A stretch of DNA of 64,000 nt from contig CAMGYJ010000002.1 in assembly GCA_946122785.1 (NCBI GenBank), positions 14,892,839-14,956,838 on the forward strand, given 5' to 3'. Each line of letters starts with the position of its first letter. The stretch's first letter is position 1. The position numbers were made by a program, and so were the translations under genes. This DNA comes from Linum tenue (lineage: Eukaryota; Streptophyta; Magnoliopsida; Malpighiales; Linaceae). The notes under the pieces were generated by a model. That model ran no database searches, was not told the DNA's origin, and saw only the letters and a list, made by a program, of their open reading frames with translations. Shown here piece after piece: positions 42,210 to 54,288 of the stretch.

Positions 42210-44154
42210 CTAGCTGAGCTCCATAGTGCCCAGCTCGCTCAGCTTCTGCTTCTTTGAGAGAAGATCCTTTAGGAACTTCGCATACTTAGGCATTTGAGAT
42301 AGTGCCTCTAGGAAGGGCACTTGGACATTCAGCTTCCTAAGCATGGACATGAAGTTCCCGAACTCTGCCTCTAGCTTGTCTTTGTGCAACCGAGTAGGGA
42401 GGGGGAGTTGAGGGACATACTCATTCGCTACTGGTTGAGGCTTAGGAGTAGGCACCTTAACCTCCTTCTCCGCTTCTTGTTCAACATCTGGACATGCCGA
42501 GGAAGGTCTACCTCCCACTTGTCTGTCCAGGACAGGTGGGTCTGCAATCACTTTGACGCTCCTTGTAGTGATAGCATTACAGTGGCCATTCGGGTCCTTC
42601 GGATTAGGAATGGTATGACCCGGCAAGGTACCCGGAGCCCTCTGCGCCACTGCTTGAGCCACACTCCCCAGCTGGGTTTGGATATCCTGCAAGACAGCCT
42701 GTGTGTTCCTCTGGCCAGCTTCAAGAGCCAGGAATTTACCTGAGGCCTTTTCCATGAACTGCTCGATAGTGTTGAATTTATGAGCACTGGAACTGGCAAG
42801 AGAACCCACCAAGTCCCACAGTTCAGCTATCAGATCATTCTGCACCGGGTTGCAAGGGCTGCACCTGGCTGCTGGAAGGGTCGCGGCTGTGGTTTAGCAG
42901 CATGCCCCTGCATGGGCTGGTAGAGAGACTGCTGTTATTGTGGAATTGCCCCTTCCTGGGCTGATATGGTGGTCTCTGGAAGTCTGGCGGTCCCTGGGAG
43001 ACTCGTGGTCTAGGATTGGCCCCAACCCAGGAGAAGTTGGGATGCTGGCGCCACCCCTCGTTGTAAGTGTTACTGTAGGGGTCATTGCGCCTAGCATTGT
43101 TGATGAAGTTCACCTGCTCCTGGGGTGTAGCTGACTCCCTCATCGCCTGACAGTCTTCCACAGTGTGATGGGTGCTCTCGCACCACTGGCAATGCATCGC
43201 CTGCTGCTGTCCAGTCCTTGAAATCATTCTAGAGCGATCGATGGCTGAAACCAGTTTCGATACCACCTGCACCATATCCGACGACTAGGTGGCTACAACA
43301 TTCACACCCCGCTCTGGTGCTCGTCTCGATCGCCTCGCAGTTCCCCCATCATAGCCCTATTCTGCCATCTCTTCAAAAAGTTGATTCAGCTGTGGCGATG
43401 TCTTGGTGAGCATATTCCCGCCGCAAACTAAGTCAATCAGCTGCTTGTCTTCCGGGAAGAGGGCATGGTATAAGGTGCCCACCTTGAAGGCGTCGGTAAA
43501 ACCATGGTTGGGACACTTGAGGAAAAGACTGGTGTATCTCTCCAAGCATCCCGAATGGTCTCATCTTCATCCTGAGTAAAGTGGGTGATTTGCTTCTGCA
43601 GGTTCGCCGTCTTGGACGAAGGATGGTAGCGGGTGAGGAACTTGTCCGCCAGGTTGGCAAACGTGGTGATCGAGCCTGGAGGTTGAGTGTCCAACCACTC
43701 CTTGGCTTGCCCCTCCAGAGTAAATGGGAAGTGCCTGAGCTGGATGGCATCAGCTGGGACCCCATTGATCTTGATCCCATCGATGAGCTCGTGGAATCAC
43801 CTCAGGTGTGATCAGGGGCACTCCCCCCTCCTTGCCACGGAATACCACCGAGCCGTGCAGCATGGTGATGACAGAGGTGCTCACCTCAAAGTTATTTGCT
43901 GGAACTTGAGGGTGCTGGATGGGCGACCTCATGTCCGCGGCTCTAGCGGTCCAATAGTACCCCATGGTCTGCTGCTCGGGAAAGACCACATCTTTGTTCT
44001 GTGGTTCACCCATTTCTTCCTCCTCGGTGATTTGCAGTTGTGCTAGAGCCTCCTCCGCAGCCAGTCGCGCCTTTAAAGCTCGCTTGAAGTTCCTGCAAGT
44101 CCGTTCAACCTCTTGGTCTAATGGCAGTAAATCTCCTGACTGGCTACGAGTCAT
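42210..44154 (-). pseudogene. Element G gag
   Basis: ATG at 44154 begins MTRSQSGDLLPLDQEVERTCR, the same start as gag of B. Frames 44154-43750, 43780-43433, 43545-43357, 43275-42835 and 42845-42210 chain together. They give the capsid motifs LDTQPPGSITTFANLADKF and LTRYHPSSKTANLQKQ and a canonical C-x2-C-x4-H-x4-C knuckle, CQWCESTHHTVEDC. The linker continues to YVPQLPLPTRLHKDKLEAEF. Four or five frameshifts break it. Confidence 0.8.
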
Positions 44155-44259
44155 GCACTACCTGCACGCAGTCAGCAAAAGCAACCAGTGAAGGCACACA
44201 GGTGGAAGAGAGAAAATGCTAAAGTAATAAACTTTCACGTTTCCACAATAACCTAGAGT

Positions 44260-44277
44260 TCCCCAGCAACGGCGCCA
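44260..44277 (-). promoter_or_regulatory. Primer-binding site of element G, tRNA-Asp with one mismatch
   Basis: The minus strand reads TGGCGCCGTTGCTGGGGA, one base from the B and D sites. Confidence 0.85.
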
Positions 44278-44283
44278 AAAACT

Positions 44284-44757
44284 TGACACGCTAAAACACA
44301 ACACCAAACTGCGACCAAGTGTAATCGCAGTCCGGAAATGCAGTAAGTGGCAAGCTCTATTTGTCAACCCGGGGTCTAGATCTACTACCTACTTAGTGAT
44401 TATCTATTATCTAGCAAACTAAGTCGAGTGATTGTGATTTTAACTAAAAGCAGTAAGAAAGTAGGAAATGATTCAAAGTTCTTTAGCAAGGGAAGAGTCA
44501 CTCGGGAATGAGTCCCCCTAGCTCCTTAGTTAGGTCAAGGTTGTAATTACCCTGGATTGATTAACTGTTGATTAAACTGCGGAAGATCCGACAGTAGCAT
44601 GAAATCTCTTAAGCTGACCAAGCCCTCTCAGGCAGGCTAACCGACAGGAAACTAACCTTCACCAGATAGACTGCTGAGGCAATAAGCCCAAAACTCCACT
44701 ACTGGAATTGGGTTCCAGTACAAAGCAGTAAATCAATTAACTCTCGTAAATTGATTA
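44284..44757 (-). repeat. Partial 5' LTR of element G
   Basis: On the plus strand it starts TGACACGCTAAAACAC and aligns in reverse with the last ~450 bp of LTR C. It stops near 44757. Confidence 0.85.
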
Positions 44758-44769
44758 GTTGGACAGAGA

Positions 44770-45116
44770 TTTGGTTAGGATGGAGGAGGTAGCTCTGAAG
44801 GATTACAAATTGAAGTTGACAGCCAGATTTTTGGAACTGGTTTCACACCAAAAGAGATGATCAGGCTTAGAGGAATTCTACATATGTCAAATTCATCCTC
44901 CCCAACCTCTCCACAAAGTCCAGTAATCAATCACAGAGTACATTCAGTCAATACTTATCTCCCACAGTTTCCAAACTCTGGAGGTAATATGTTCTCTCTT
45001 CCTATCTGAATCATAGCAATGCATCTTTGGCAACTACATGGATACTGGATATAGGTACCTCAGACCATATTGCTTGTTCCTAATGAAGATCAGTTCACTT
45101 TAACGTTTCGAAGTGA
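44770..45116 (+). pseudogene. Ty1/copia gag-protease fragment
   Basis: Around 45038-45085 one plus-strand frame reads TTWILDIGTSDHIACS. This is the copia protease active-site box (usually WILDSGASDHI; the Ser after Asp is Ile here). Upstream text is coding-like but frame-broken. The fragment is cut on the left by element G and on the right by solo LTR H. Confidence 0.6.
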
Positions 45117-45121
45117 GGGAG
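45117..45121. repeat. Target-site duplication GGGAG of H, left copy (right copy 46666-46670)
   Basis: Identical five bases flank the solo LTR. Confidence 0.85.
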
Positions 45122-46665
45122 TGATCGATTTATTCCGGGCAGATTATTAATAGTGGTTAGCACGTATCAATAAATACCCCCATCATAGGCCAAGTTTACC
45201 CTAAAATGGCATTATTTATAATGGCAATCAAGGTCGTATTCACTCGGGTCCCGGTACCCTAGTCTACTTCCCACGTTGTTGTTACCTAGCCGATCAGTTT
45301 AAGGGTTTGTGTTGGAGGATTCAAGCGAAATAACTAGTAGAGAGAGTAAATAAAGATAAAAGTAGGTACTTCGGGTAACTACCCTCACCCTAGCCTAGGT
45401 CTACTATGCAATGTCTTGATAAGTAGGGTTTGTCGAATGTAATGAGTGAGCTCTTTTTCATGGACTTTCATGGTTATCCACACGCCTTCGAGTACGCCTC
45501 TCCCAAACCCATGCCAGTCACCTCGATCTAGGTTATCGTATCTGGGGCATTAAGAATATAGCTAATTTCAATGGGTACTACCCACCATCCACATCGAGGT
45601 TTTATCCTAGGTTCTATCTAGGAAGACATTTCTTTGACAGGGGTACGGTCGTCTCGCCCACCATATATATCATATTCATTCATCCAGCCTTAATTTGCTT
45701 GATGGCGGATACCCGTCTAACCCTGAACTCCATACCTAGCATATAAGCTCAAGTAGGCTAGTAGAGAAGATTAGGGCAACTTACCCAAACACAATCAAAG
45801 CTAGAGAAACAATGAAATCAGCTAGATAAACACATTTATTTTTAAAACCCTAAAATATTCATTCATTACATAATAACCCTAAAACTAGGGTTTGAGATTT
45901 ACAACCCATAGTACCTTAGAGGACTCATAAAGGAGGGAAGAAGATACATAGAAGAAATGGGGGAAGACTTGATGTTGAGGAAGATGAATCCTCTCTTCTA
46001 GCTCCTCCTCCTTCTTCTCCTCTTCTCCTTCCTTTAGATTCTTTCTCTTCTTTCTCTCTCTAACCATAAATTTCTATCTCAAAATCATCTCTCTCAAATG
46101 GGGAAAGAGGGTCATCTATTTATAGCGTTTAGAGGACGAGCAAGTTCACGGCCAGGAAGGGTGAAGATCGCAGTCGCGATCTTCTTCATTGAGACCGTGA
46201 TCTATTGATGTTGCCATTTTGGCCTTCAAACGTGAGGGGTTCTTGGGCTGACTTCGTGGTCGCGATCGGTGAGTCGCTGCCTCGAGCTTCCTCTCGATCA
46301 ATGTGAACTGTGGGTGTGATCAGACTGGGGAAACTCTATGTTTCTCCTCGATTGGCTTCTTCATGAAGTTTGTTCCTAAAGTCCGTAGATTCGCGGCCGC
46401 GATCTTGGGCTCTGAGGTCGCGATCTTCGCCTTGAGTTCGCAGTCTGTGTCTCGGCCGTGATCATCGGCCTTCTGCTCCTTTTGCTACACTTGTGTCCTT
46501 TTTCGTACCTAATTCGCATGTATTGTCTAAAGCACCCTAAAATCATATCATAATGAAATAGAAACGAAATAGGGATGCAATCGATGCTATTCAAACGAGA
46601 ATGTACCTGAATTATCACGAAACAAACCTAAATAAGAAGGGTAAATAACACCTTAGGTGTTATCA
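45122..46665 (-). repeat. Element H: solo LTR (1544 bp) of an Athila-like family
   Basis: It begins TGATCGATTTATTCC and ends GGTGTTATCA on the plus strand, so it has TG…CA ends. It is flanked by GGGAG on both sides with no internal region, the product of LTR-LTR recombination. On the minus strand a TATA box (CTATAAATAG, 46125-46116) is preceded by a cluster of GATCGCGGCC/GGCCGTGATC words at about 46470-46150. This is the same arrangement as LTR A. Minus-strand ORFs in it are not supported. Confidence 0.87.
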
Positions 46666-46670
46666 GGGAG

Positions 46671-47077
46671 CCGTTTTAGATGAAGGAAATTGATGCAAGG
46701 AGAAGACGACGACGTTTTCATTATTAGTTAGTTATATTTACGATTTGTTGATTTGGACGAATGGTGTTAGGCCACGTCAAAGTTACTGTTACCAAACAGT
46801 AAAATTTGAATGGTATAAATAACATAAACGCAACATCACTACAGTCGAGTATTTCCCAATTCTTATCCTCTTCCTCTTTAAAGTTTTCATTTGTTTGCCC
46901 GACAAATCATAAATCCTTTCCTGTTAATGTATTGTAAATTGGATAAGCCCCAAACCTAAGAATGCATTAAGAGCCATTACCAATTTAGGCAAAGAGTGTC
47001 GAAGCGGGAGCGGATCCTATCAATAACTCTATGGTGAGTAACCATGAGTAACCCAATCAAAATCCACCACATAATCA

Positions 47078-47119
<42 letters not shown>

Positions 47120-47851
47120 ATTAAAAGCTTTTAATCTTTGCACCTTGAATCTTTAACGGACGATTTCTCTCTCGTTTTAAGTCGGATTTTTTTTACACAG
47201 TTAAATCAGATTAATTGTGTTCTTCAAAATGATATTCACTTTAATATATTTTTTAATAAAAAAATAGAGGTATTTTTATCGGTCTATACCATGGTGGTAT
47301 TGATTGGTATTAAAATAAGAGCATACCATATGGTATGAACAACATACCATGGTGATATGAACATACCAAGACTATAGGATGGTTGACTACATGATAGTAA
47401 AAGTATACTAACTGTCATTTACGATTTACAACATTGTGTACCACAAGATACTACCCCTATACCAGGATGGTATTATGTGGTATTTTTTTGTCCTCTATTT
47501 TTTTCACCCATAAATTTTTAGATCTAATAGATCATGACGAAATCGTTCATTTTGTGCAAAATTTTTCAAAAACTACTTAAAAACGAATGAGATACCATAT
47601 GGTTTGGAGTTGGTAGCGAGAAGTAGTGAAATTTTTTTCTCACAAATATTAAAGATTGATCTCATTTTGTAGAGCACAACAAACTCGTTTCATCTGTTCA
47701 AAAAAAATTAAAATCCGAGGTAGAACGAAGTAGATAAGAGTCGATTAACAAAGCTAGAAAAAAAATGAAATGCCTTTAATTCCCGGTCCTTAGATTTGAA
47801 TTTTCTAGGCCCACTAAAAAAGGAAGATTCATATTTAGTTATGCATGGAAG
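46671..47851. other. Intergenic with CT microsatellite and ACCAT/ATGGT palindromes
   Basis: A (CT)n run spans about 47080-47115. Between 47268 and 47485 the words TACCAT and ATGGTA recur about ten times, several as palindromes (ACCATATGGT, ACCATGGT). No gene is seen. Confidence 0.6.
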
Positions 47852-48423
47852 ATTTTTTTCACAGAATACACACGTTCTTAAAAAATTTCTCAAAATACAC
47901 ACGTTATAATTTTTTTTTTCAATCTACACATGTTTGGGCTTTCACCGCAGCCGACCAAAGCGGTGAATGCTTGACCTGCGTTGAAACTTCAAACGAACGT
48001 AACTTTGCACTCGGTTATCCGATCGTAGCGGAATTTTTTTTATTCCGTATAATTATTCAAGATCTTGCAAGCCACAAACAGGCGTAGGCGGTTGGGTCTC
48101 GCCTTCGTCCCGAAAATACGTTGTTTGCTACCCTAAACAAGCAATTTTTCGATTTCGCCAGACTTTGACCGGTCATAATTTTGTGTTCCTCAATCCAAAC
48201 GTTATGAATTTTTTTTTCACATAACTTTTTAAGGACTACAACTTTACGTTCATTTGAAGTTTCAACCAAGGTCAGACATTCACTGCTTTGATCGGCTGCA
48301 GTGATGCATTCACCGCTTTGGTCGGCCACAGTAAATGCGCAAACATGTATAGATTGATAATTGTTTTTTTAATAACATGTGTATTTTGAGGTTTTTTTTA
48401 ATGTGTTTATTCTGAGGAAAAAA
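47852..48423. mobile_element. Foldback / long-inverted-repeat element (about 570 bp)
   Basis: The left arm (about 47855-48060) and the right arm (about 48190-48420) are imperfect inverted copies: TCTACACATGTTTG, GCCGACCAAAGCGGTGAATG and GTTGAAACTTCAAA each recur in reverse complement in the same order. The right arm holds two copies of the ~27-bp CCGACCAAAGCGGTGAATGC unit, the left arm one. The short ORFs across it (for example 48329-48057 minus) are by-products. Superfamily unknown; the target duplication is not clear. Confidence 0.65.
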
Positions 48424-48627
48424 CCTATAAATGATTATACAACCTAACTTGAGGTGTGTTGGAAGACCAATATACTATTCAGTCTCCATTCAAATAATGC
48501 TCTCCAGTCTCCGCTCGGTTTAGCCGGTGACTTACCTTTTTTTGGTAAGTAAAAAAAAAGAAAGGAGGAAGGAAGTCTCTTGGGTTGGGTAACACTAGAA
48601 CTGTATAACAGCAGAAAGCACTGAGAA

Positions 48628-51600
48628 ATGCAGGACGCTCTATCGGAGCCTCTCGATCTCAAAGCAATTCGGAGGTCTCTCGAAGTCATTCAAGCTTCTT
48701 ACTCTACCTAGCTTCCTATATGCTTACCAGTCGCCGTCTTTTGACTTGTTTTCCCTTTTCTCCTTCACTCCCTGCAGTCGAATTAGTGAGCTTGAAGAAG
48801 TTTACCGGAGCTTCAATGACGAGGACATGGTGTCTTCGGATTCAGACAAGTTGATGATTGACAGCGCTCTTCAGCCGGAGGTATAAAATTCTCTATTCAT
48901 TGGGTATTACAACTATGCTCAAACTTCGGTCTTCCATTTTCTACATCTGTGTTCTTCAGTTTCAGAGCAGAGTCGACCAGGTTTTGTCGGGTCTCTCCGA
49001 CGTCAGTTTCTTAGGGATTTCAGATTTAGGTAAGGTTTCACTCCAATGGAAATGGTGATTTTGTGGTGGTGTGTCTGTGTGTGAATAAAAGCTTCAGAGA
49101 AGCCCTGGTTAACTAGTGCTGTTTTAACTTATCGGCGAGAATTGACTTACTGGTGTAGATGCATACTTAGAGCACTTGAGGGAGGAGCTCACCGCGGCGG
49201 AGGCTGATAGTGCTAAGATCACTAGTGAAATTGAAGCTATCAATAGGACCAATCTCCAAGGTTGACTGACACTAAAGATCCATGCTTTGAAACACTTGTA
49301 TTAATAAGAAATTTTTAACGAAAATTGATCTGTTTTATGATGCTTCTTCTTCTTCTTCTTGATCTTCTCTTTCAGATTCCAGTCAACTAGAGAGGGATCT
49401 TGAGGAGTTGAAGTGTTCATTGGACCGTATTTCTTCAGAGGTTTGCTTGTAATGCTTTGTTCGTATAATATTCTCGAAATGATAGCATTATTGGTCTTGA
49501 TTGAATTTTACTTATGACACTTTGATGAGCTGGAGATGAAAGAATTTACTTGCACCGATCTACTCCTAAGCTTGAATTTATGTTTCCAAGGGTTGGGTAT
49601 TCGGGTTTACCTCTTTGTTGTTTAGATGATTGTCAGTCCTTTCTACATAACCATGCAGACTAGAGTCAGGTGCTAGCATTCCTGGATTCAAGCCTTCCAA
49701 TGCAGCTTTAGGACCTGGAAACTGAAATTGAGAACTAATTGCTTGCCTTCCTGGATTTGGTCCTTGAAATATAGCACAACTAGGGATTGAGAAAACTGAG
49801 ACTGAGAAGTTCACATCATGTTTAGATTTCATGTTTTAAAATGGATGCTGAGGGATCACCTACCCTTTTGCTTAATTGGTCTCATTTATGTTTATTATTT
49901 GGTAGGATTTACCTCAGGCATATGATGGTGCACGGCCTGCTTACTCACTGCATGAGGATTATCAATCCAATTCATTACAGACAGATCATGATGAGAAGTT
50001 TGAGGTATCCTTGCTGTGGTTTATTAATACTGTTTTGATGTCTACAATTGTGTGTGATATGTGAAACTGTCGTTCAGATTATGAAGCTTGAGAATCAGAT
50101 TGTGGAAATCACGGCAATGTTGAAATCTTTGCAAGATCTCGACTCTTCAGTCAAGAGGTTAGCAATTTGTTTTAGGCTTGTTGTTTGCTCTTCTATTCTT
50201 TTACTTAGAAACATTCTTTTTCTTTTGAACATTGCCACCAGGTTTTGATGCATTGGAACAAATTGAAAACACATTCTCAGTTCTGGAAGTCATTGAAATT
50301 GATGGAAACTGCATTAATTTGTCAGTGAGGACTGATTTCCTGAAATTGGAAGATGTCTTGTGCAAACAAAGAATTGACGATATCAGCGAGCTGTCTGAAG
50401 TAGTTCACAACGTTCTCATAGAAGCTTCCAGTGAGACAATGGAACTTAAGAATGTTGAGGTATGAATTCATTCTTGTATGAATTAAAGATGGTACACAAG
50501 CCAGCAGTTTTCAGCCATTTATACAAAGGAATAATCCACCACCATAATGTTCTAGCAGTATCCTTAGCATCTTATTGTGAAATATTAGTGTGCTGAATTT
50601 GTATACTAGTCAGGCGGGATCGATTCAGATGTGAAAAGGATTGCATATCTTCATTGAAACTTGCATATGCAACTTATTTGACTACCTGTCCGAACCTTTA
50701 GGGTTATGGTTTAATTAATCTTACCTATGGAACTAATCTCAGTGAAGATAAGAATTTGATCATGTTGTCACCTTCAGAGCACCACCTATTACTTGGGTAA
50801 TATGAAGGCCCAGTATATTCTGACAAGTGCAGTGAAAGTAAACAAGGAGCTTTTGTTGTGCATGTGAAACCATAAATATGTGTTATGTAATAACCAATCC
50901 TTAAATGTCTTCATGATATCTGATTTTAAAACCTGGGTATTGCTTGTGAGGAAGGACTAAATAATTGTAAGTGATGTCATATCAACCAAGAAGTTGATGA
51001 TGATGTTCCATGTTGAGGCTGAATGCAAATGGTTTATGTGACCATAAATGCTGAATTGCCATGGCAATTGAAGTGCACAAGTGCTTTTTCTTGAATGAAG
51101 TGCACAGCAGAAAAAGATTCTCTGTTTTTGTTTTTTAATCTTCTGCAACATGAAAGTTTTTGAATATATAAAATGAGGTATTTCATTTCTTGATTCACTT
51201 GCTAATTTGTCCAGATTTTTCCGAATGATTTATTCATTGGCGATATCATAGGTGATGCCAATTCATCCAGGTATTCATCTTTTCCTCCAGGCATCCTTCT
51301 CCTAAAGTTTGAGATTTAGATGTTTCTGTTCCTTCCCTCCCATCTCCCCAACCTACATGCACTCCCCTTTTGGAGTTGAAAGTATTTGCAGAGAATGCTC
51401 TTATCACACTAGTCAATCTGGAATAGCATCATCTATACTCCATCTTTTGCCTGTTGCAAAAGGCGACTGAAGATACCTTAGTTATGTATACTCATGAAAG
51501 GTCAATTATTTTCAATCTTCTTGATATTGCTGAATTTTTTTGTTGAATCTTCTGGTTGCAGCCATTCTTTCACACATGGTTCCCTCCCGGGGACAAGTTC

Positions 51601-52231
51601 CTTACTGCAATGGTTTATAATGAAGCTACTAGACAGAATAAGAGACTGCAATTTAAGAAGATTGGTGGCTACAAGTGCTAGCAAATCAAGGTACTGCTAT
51701 GTTTAAGAAATGAAGTTTATTAGTACTTGGACAGATCACTGCTTTAGCTTCCACAATTAAGAGGTACCTAATCGGAGCGAACACTGGCAGGCATTCCTTT
51801 GAATACTTGGACAGAGACGAAACTATCAAAGCCCATTGGTGGGAGGAGTTGATGCTTTTATAAAAGTTCCCTCAGGATGGCCTTTGACGAGTTCGCCTCT
51901 GAAATTGACTTCCCTCCAGAGCTCAAACCAGCTCAAGGAAATCTCCTCGAGCATTCTCTGCAAGATTCAGGTAATCAATTTAACTTCTTTGCCATATAGC
52001 CTGCCCAAGGAAAGGAATGATTGTTCTAGCCTTAGTGAAGCTGACAATAGTACTTGAAGAATGAAGTGATGAACCCAGTTCCATCTCATTTACTGTTCCT
52101 GCTTTCTGATCTGAAATCCACAGGAAGCAGCAAATTCCTTAGATTCACGAATTCGACACCAGCTGCTAAGCTTCGCTGACGAAATTGAGCAAGAGGTGCT
52201 GTCGAAAAGTGCAGCTGGAACACCACCATGA
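48628..52231 (+). CDS. Twelve-exon host gene for a coiled-coil protein (~418 aa), two frameshifts as read
   Basis: Exons with GT-AG borders: 48628-48674, 48778-48880, 48960-49029, 49159-49260, 49376-49440, 49906-50004, 50078-50157, 50242-50459, 51215-51270, 51562-51690, 51791-51970, 52124-52231. The start is the first ATG (MQDALSEPLDLKAIRSRISELEE after splicing exons 1-2). The N-terminal ~190 residues are heptad-rich and acidic, predicted coiled coil. The C-terminal half is globular (FIGDIIGDANSSR, SLLQWFIMKLLDRIRDCNLR, GGVDAFIKVPSGWPL). Two breaks: exon 8 opens with four T (50243-50246), where three would keep frame, and exon 11 lacks one base near 51833-51836. Everything else keeps frame. 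I do not recognise the family; a kinetochore-type coiled-coil protein is only a guess. Confidence 0.7.
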
Positions 52232-52551
52232 TAATAATTCTTCCTCTTGAAATTTATTCATTTCAGTAGGATGTCAAGATTGTTACTAATCTGCGACGAT
52301 TATATATTCCGTTTTCAAAATGCATGGTTTCTCAGGTCATATAATCTTCATCTGGTTTCATCTTGGTACGAAAATCATCATGTATTTTAGACCTCATGTA
52401 ACTACATAATACACTTGACACTTCGTGACCACGTTTCATATTGACGTGACATGAACAAAAAAACAAAATATTTTGTAAAAGTCAAACGAATTTGAATCTA
52501 GGTAAATTTATCGGCAGGAAAATTTTTAAGTCAGTAACAGTGATTTGATGA
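52232..52551. other. Spacer between convergent genes
   Basis: 320 bp, AT-rich. It must hold both 3' untranslated ends. No other feature. Confidence 0.6.
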
Positions 52552-53921
52552 TCAGAAGAGCTTGCTTAAATCGGGAGGAGAAAGAGTTTGATATGTGAGA
52601 ATTCGTGCAGCAAGTTCAGTCGGATGGAAGCTGTCAAAGAACAAGTACTTGTCAGCAGCAGCGCAGGTCCCTGGGACTACACAGAGCACCCCACTCTCTA
52701 TGTTCCCGGTGCCACAGCACCCTCTTTTAACCTCTTCAATCCCGTATGGAGCTGGATTCTCGGCGAGGGAAACGAAATGATTGTAGAGCTCGAACTTCAC
52801 AGCTTTGGTTCCTGGAAGCTCTTGATTCATCTGATCAACCATCAGAGACAGCTTGGAGTTGAACAGCCTGATGCGCCTGTTGAGGCTCTCCGAACACTCC
52901 CTCCTCGGTCCACCCTGCGAGGATCGTATCGCTGGTGCACACCCCGTCGGAGGTAACTCCACCAACCCAATTCTTCTTGCTCCAGCTTCATATAGTTTCT
53001 GTACGTTCGCATAGATTATAAATCAATCAGTTTGCTATTTCATTATAGCATTGGAGTTGGTCTGGTTCTGGTTCTGGTCTTACCTTGTGGAAGTCTAGAG
53101 CTAGGCTGATCATAAGATCGGTGTAGGATTCTTCGGTGTACCGGTAGTCGACGGTTTGGGTACGTGTTGGTGAGGTCATTGCTGCCCATGAAGATGATGT
53201 ATGCGCTCTGGGAAATGATTTCTTGTGTTCTTTCTGGGCCAACGCTTGCATTGATCCTCTTTATGTACTCTTTGAACATGTTTAGTTGAGTCATCATCGG
53301 TATTGCGTTCTTCACGTCAAGAAAGCCAGAAAAAAAAAATGAAAGAAAAGACCAACATTAAACTGATGTAGTAGATCAATTAATATGATGCATAAGCCAC
53401 ACCAAGCAATGGCGGAGGAGTACCGATGGAGCAACGACTCACCATTTTTTGGGGTGTTCGAGGGTCGTAACCGGAACCAGCAGAAGCAAAACACACGCCA
53501 GTAAGCAGTTCTTGGAGGTCCAAGCTTGGATCCAAATATGGTGGCAAAAGTTGTTTCACTCCCAAGACTTGAGCTGAAAAAAAGTTGTGATAGCAGAAAT
53601 TGAGAAATACAGAGGCTTTTTTCATTCAGACATCTGGAATAACAGATGGAGAAGTTGGCTACACGTACCAATGTAGTCGGCGACTCCTTTGGCATTGCTG
53701 AACCTGCCGGTGGCTCTTCCGCCGGCGAAGTCTCGGCCGTAAGGTGGGAAGTTTCCCTTGGCGATGGTGTGGACGTAGTTGTTGTTCCCTGTATCAACCA
53801 ACGAGTCTCCGAACACGAACACTGCTGGCACTTGATTCTTCTTATTATAGCTCTCTGCGGCGGCGGCGGAACAAATCAGCAGTGCTAAGATGCAAGCAAA
53901 CAGAACATGCAGAGTCGCCAT
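52552..53921 (-). CDS. GDSL-type esterase/lipase, four exons (~350 aa), one frameshift as read
   Basis: Exons on the minus strand: 53921-53669, 53573-53443, ~53309-53084 and 52998-52552 (TGA). Residues 1-22 ([22 protein letters not shown]) are a signal peptide, so the enzyme is probably secreted. Block I is [14 protein letters not shown], with the nucleophile Ser. Block II is around [18 protein letters not shown], block III is [11 protein letters not shown] with its Asn, and block V is FFDSFHPTE with the catalytic Asp and His. The final exon opens [22 protein letters not shown]. This is the plant SGNH hydrolase fold that cleaves ester bonds in lipids or cell-wall acyl groups; the substrate is unknown. 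In exon 3, after GSNDLTNTY near 53155-53165, the frame shifts by one or two bases before [16 protein letters not shown]. Splice sites and both flanking parts are intact, so a sequence error or a recent lesion are both possible. Confidence 0.88.
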
Positions 53922-53974
53922 TGGAAGTTGAAAGGAAGAAGATGATCGATATACTTGGTGGAGTGCTTAAGGGG

Positions 53975-53983
53975 TTTATATAA
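53975..53983 (-). promoter_or_regulatory. TATA box of the GDSL gene
   Basis: The minus strand reads TTATATAAA about 55 bases upstream of the start codon, a suitable place for a short 5' leader. Confidence 0.6.
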
Positions 53984-54288
53984 GGAGAAGAGAAGGAAGG
54001 GTATGGTTCGAATCGTATCTCTGGAAACAAAGTCGTCGGATCTAACAGCTCAAGAACAGCGCTGTCAGCTGGGATTTTACATATTTTCATCACATGTGTC
54101 CTCCAAAATACCTGCAGGCGATAAGAGTGGCAAACTAGTGCTCATGCACGTTTCCGTATACATATTAGATAGAACTCGTGCCCTCCTGATTATTTAAATA
54201 GTAAGTTATTTTTGCATAGATACGACCAGCGTAGAATCCATGGTTGCTTGCGCTTCGTTGCAGAAATTTGAAGGGTTCTTAAGTTACA
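53984..54288. other. Upstream region of the GDSL gene
   Basis: Presumed promoter; no other element recognised. Confidence 0.4.

Larger units (their letters stand above)
41306..44757 (-). mobile_element. Element G: Athila-lineage gag-protease element with most of pol deleted
   Basis: Minus-strand order is partial 5' LTR, tRNA-Asp primer site (one mismatch), gag, protease, then an abrupt jump to the last ~35 codons of integrase, and the post-pol hairpin. RT, RNase H and most of integrase are gone. The LTR matches that of C closely. Numerous frameshifts are present. The right edge is cut at about 44757, where copia-like sequence begins. Confidence 0.82.
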
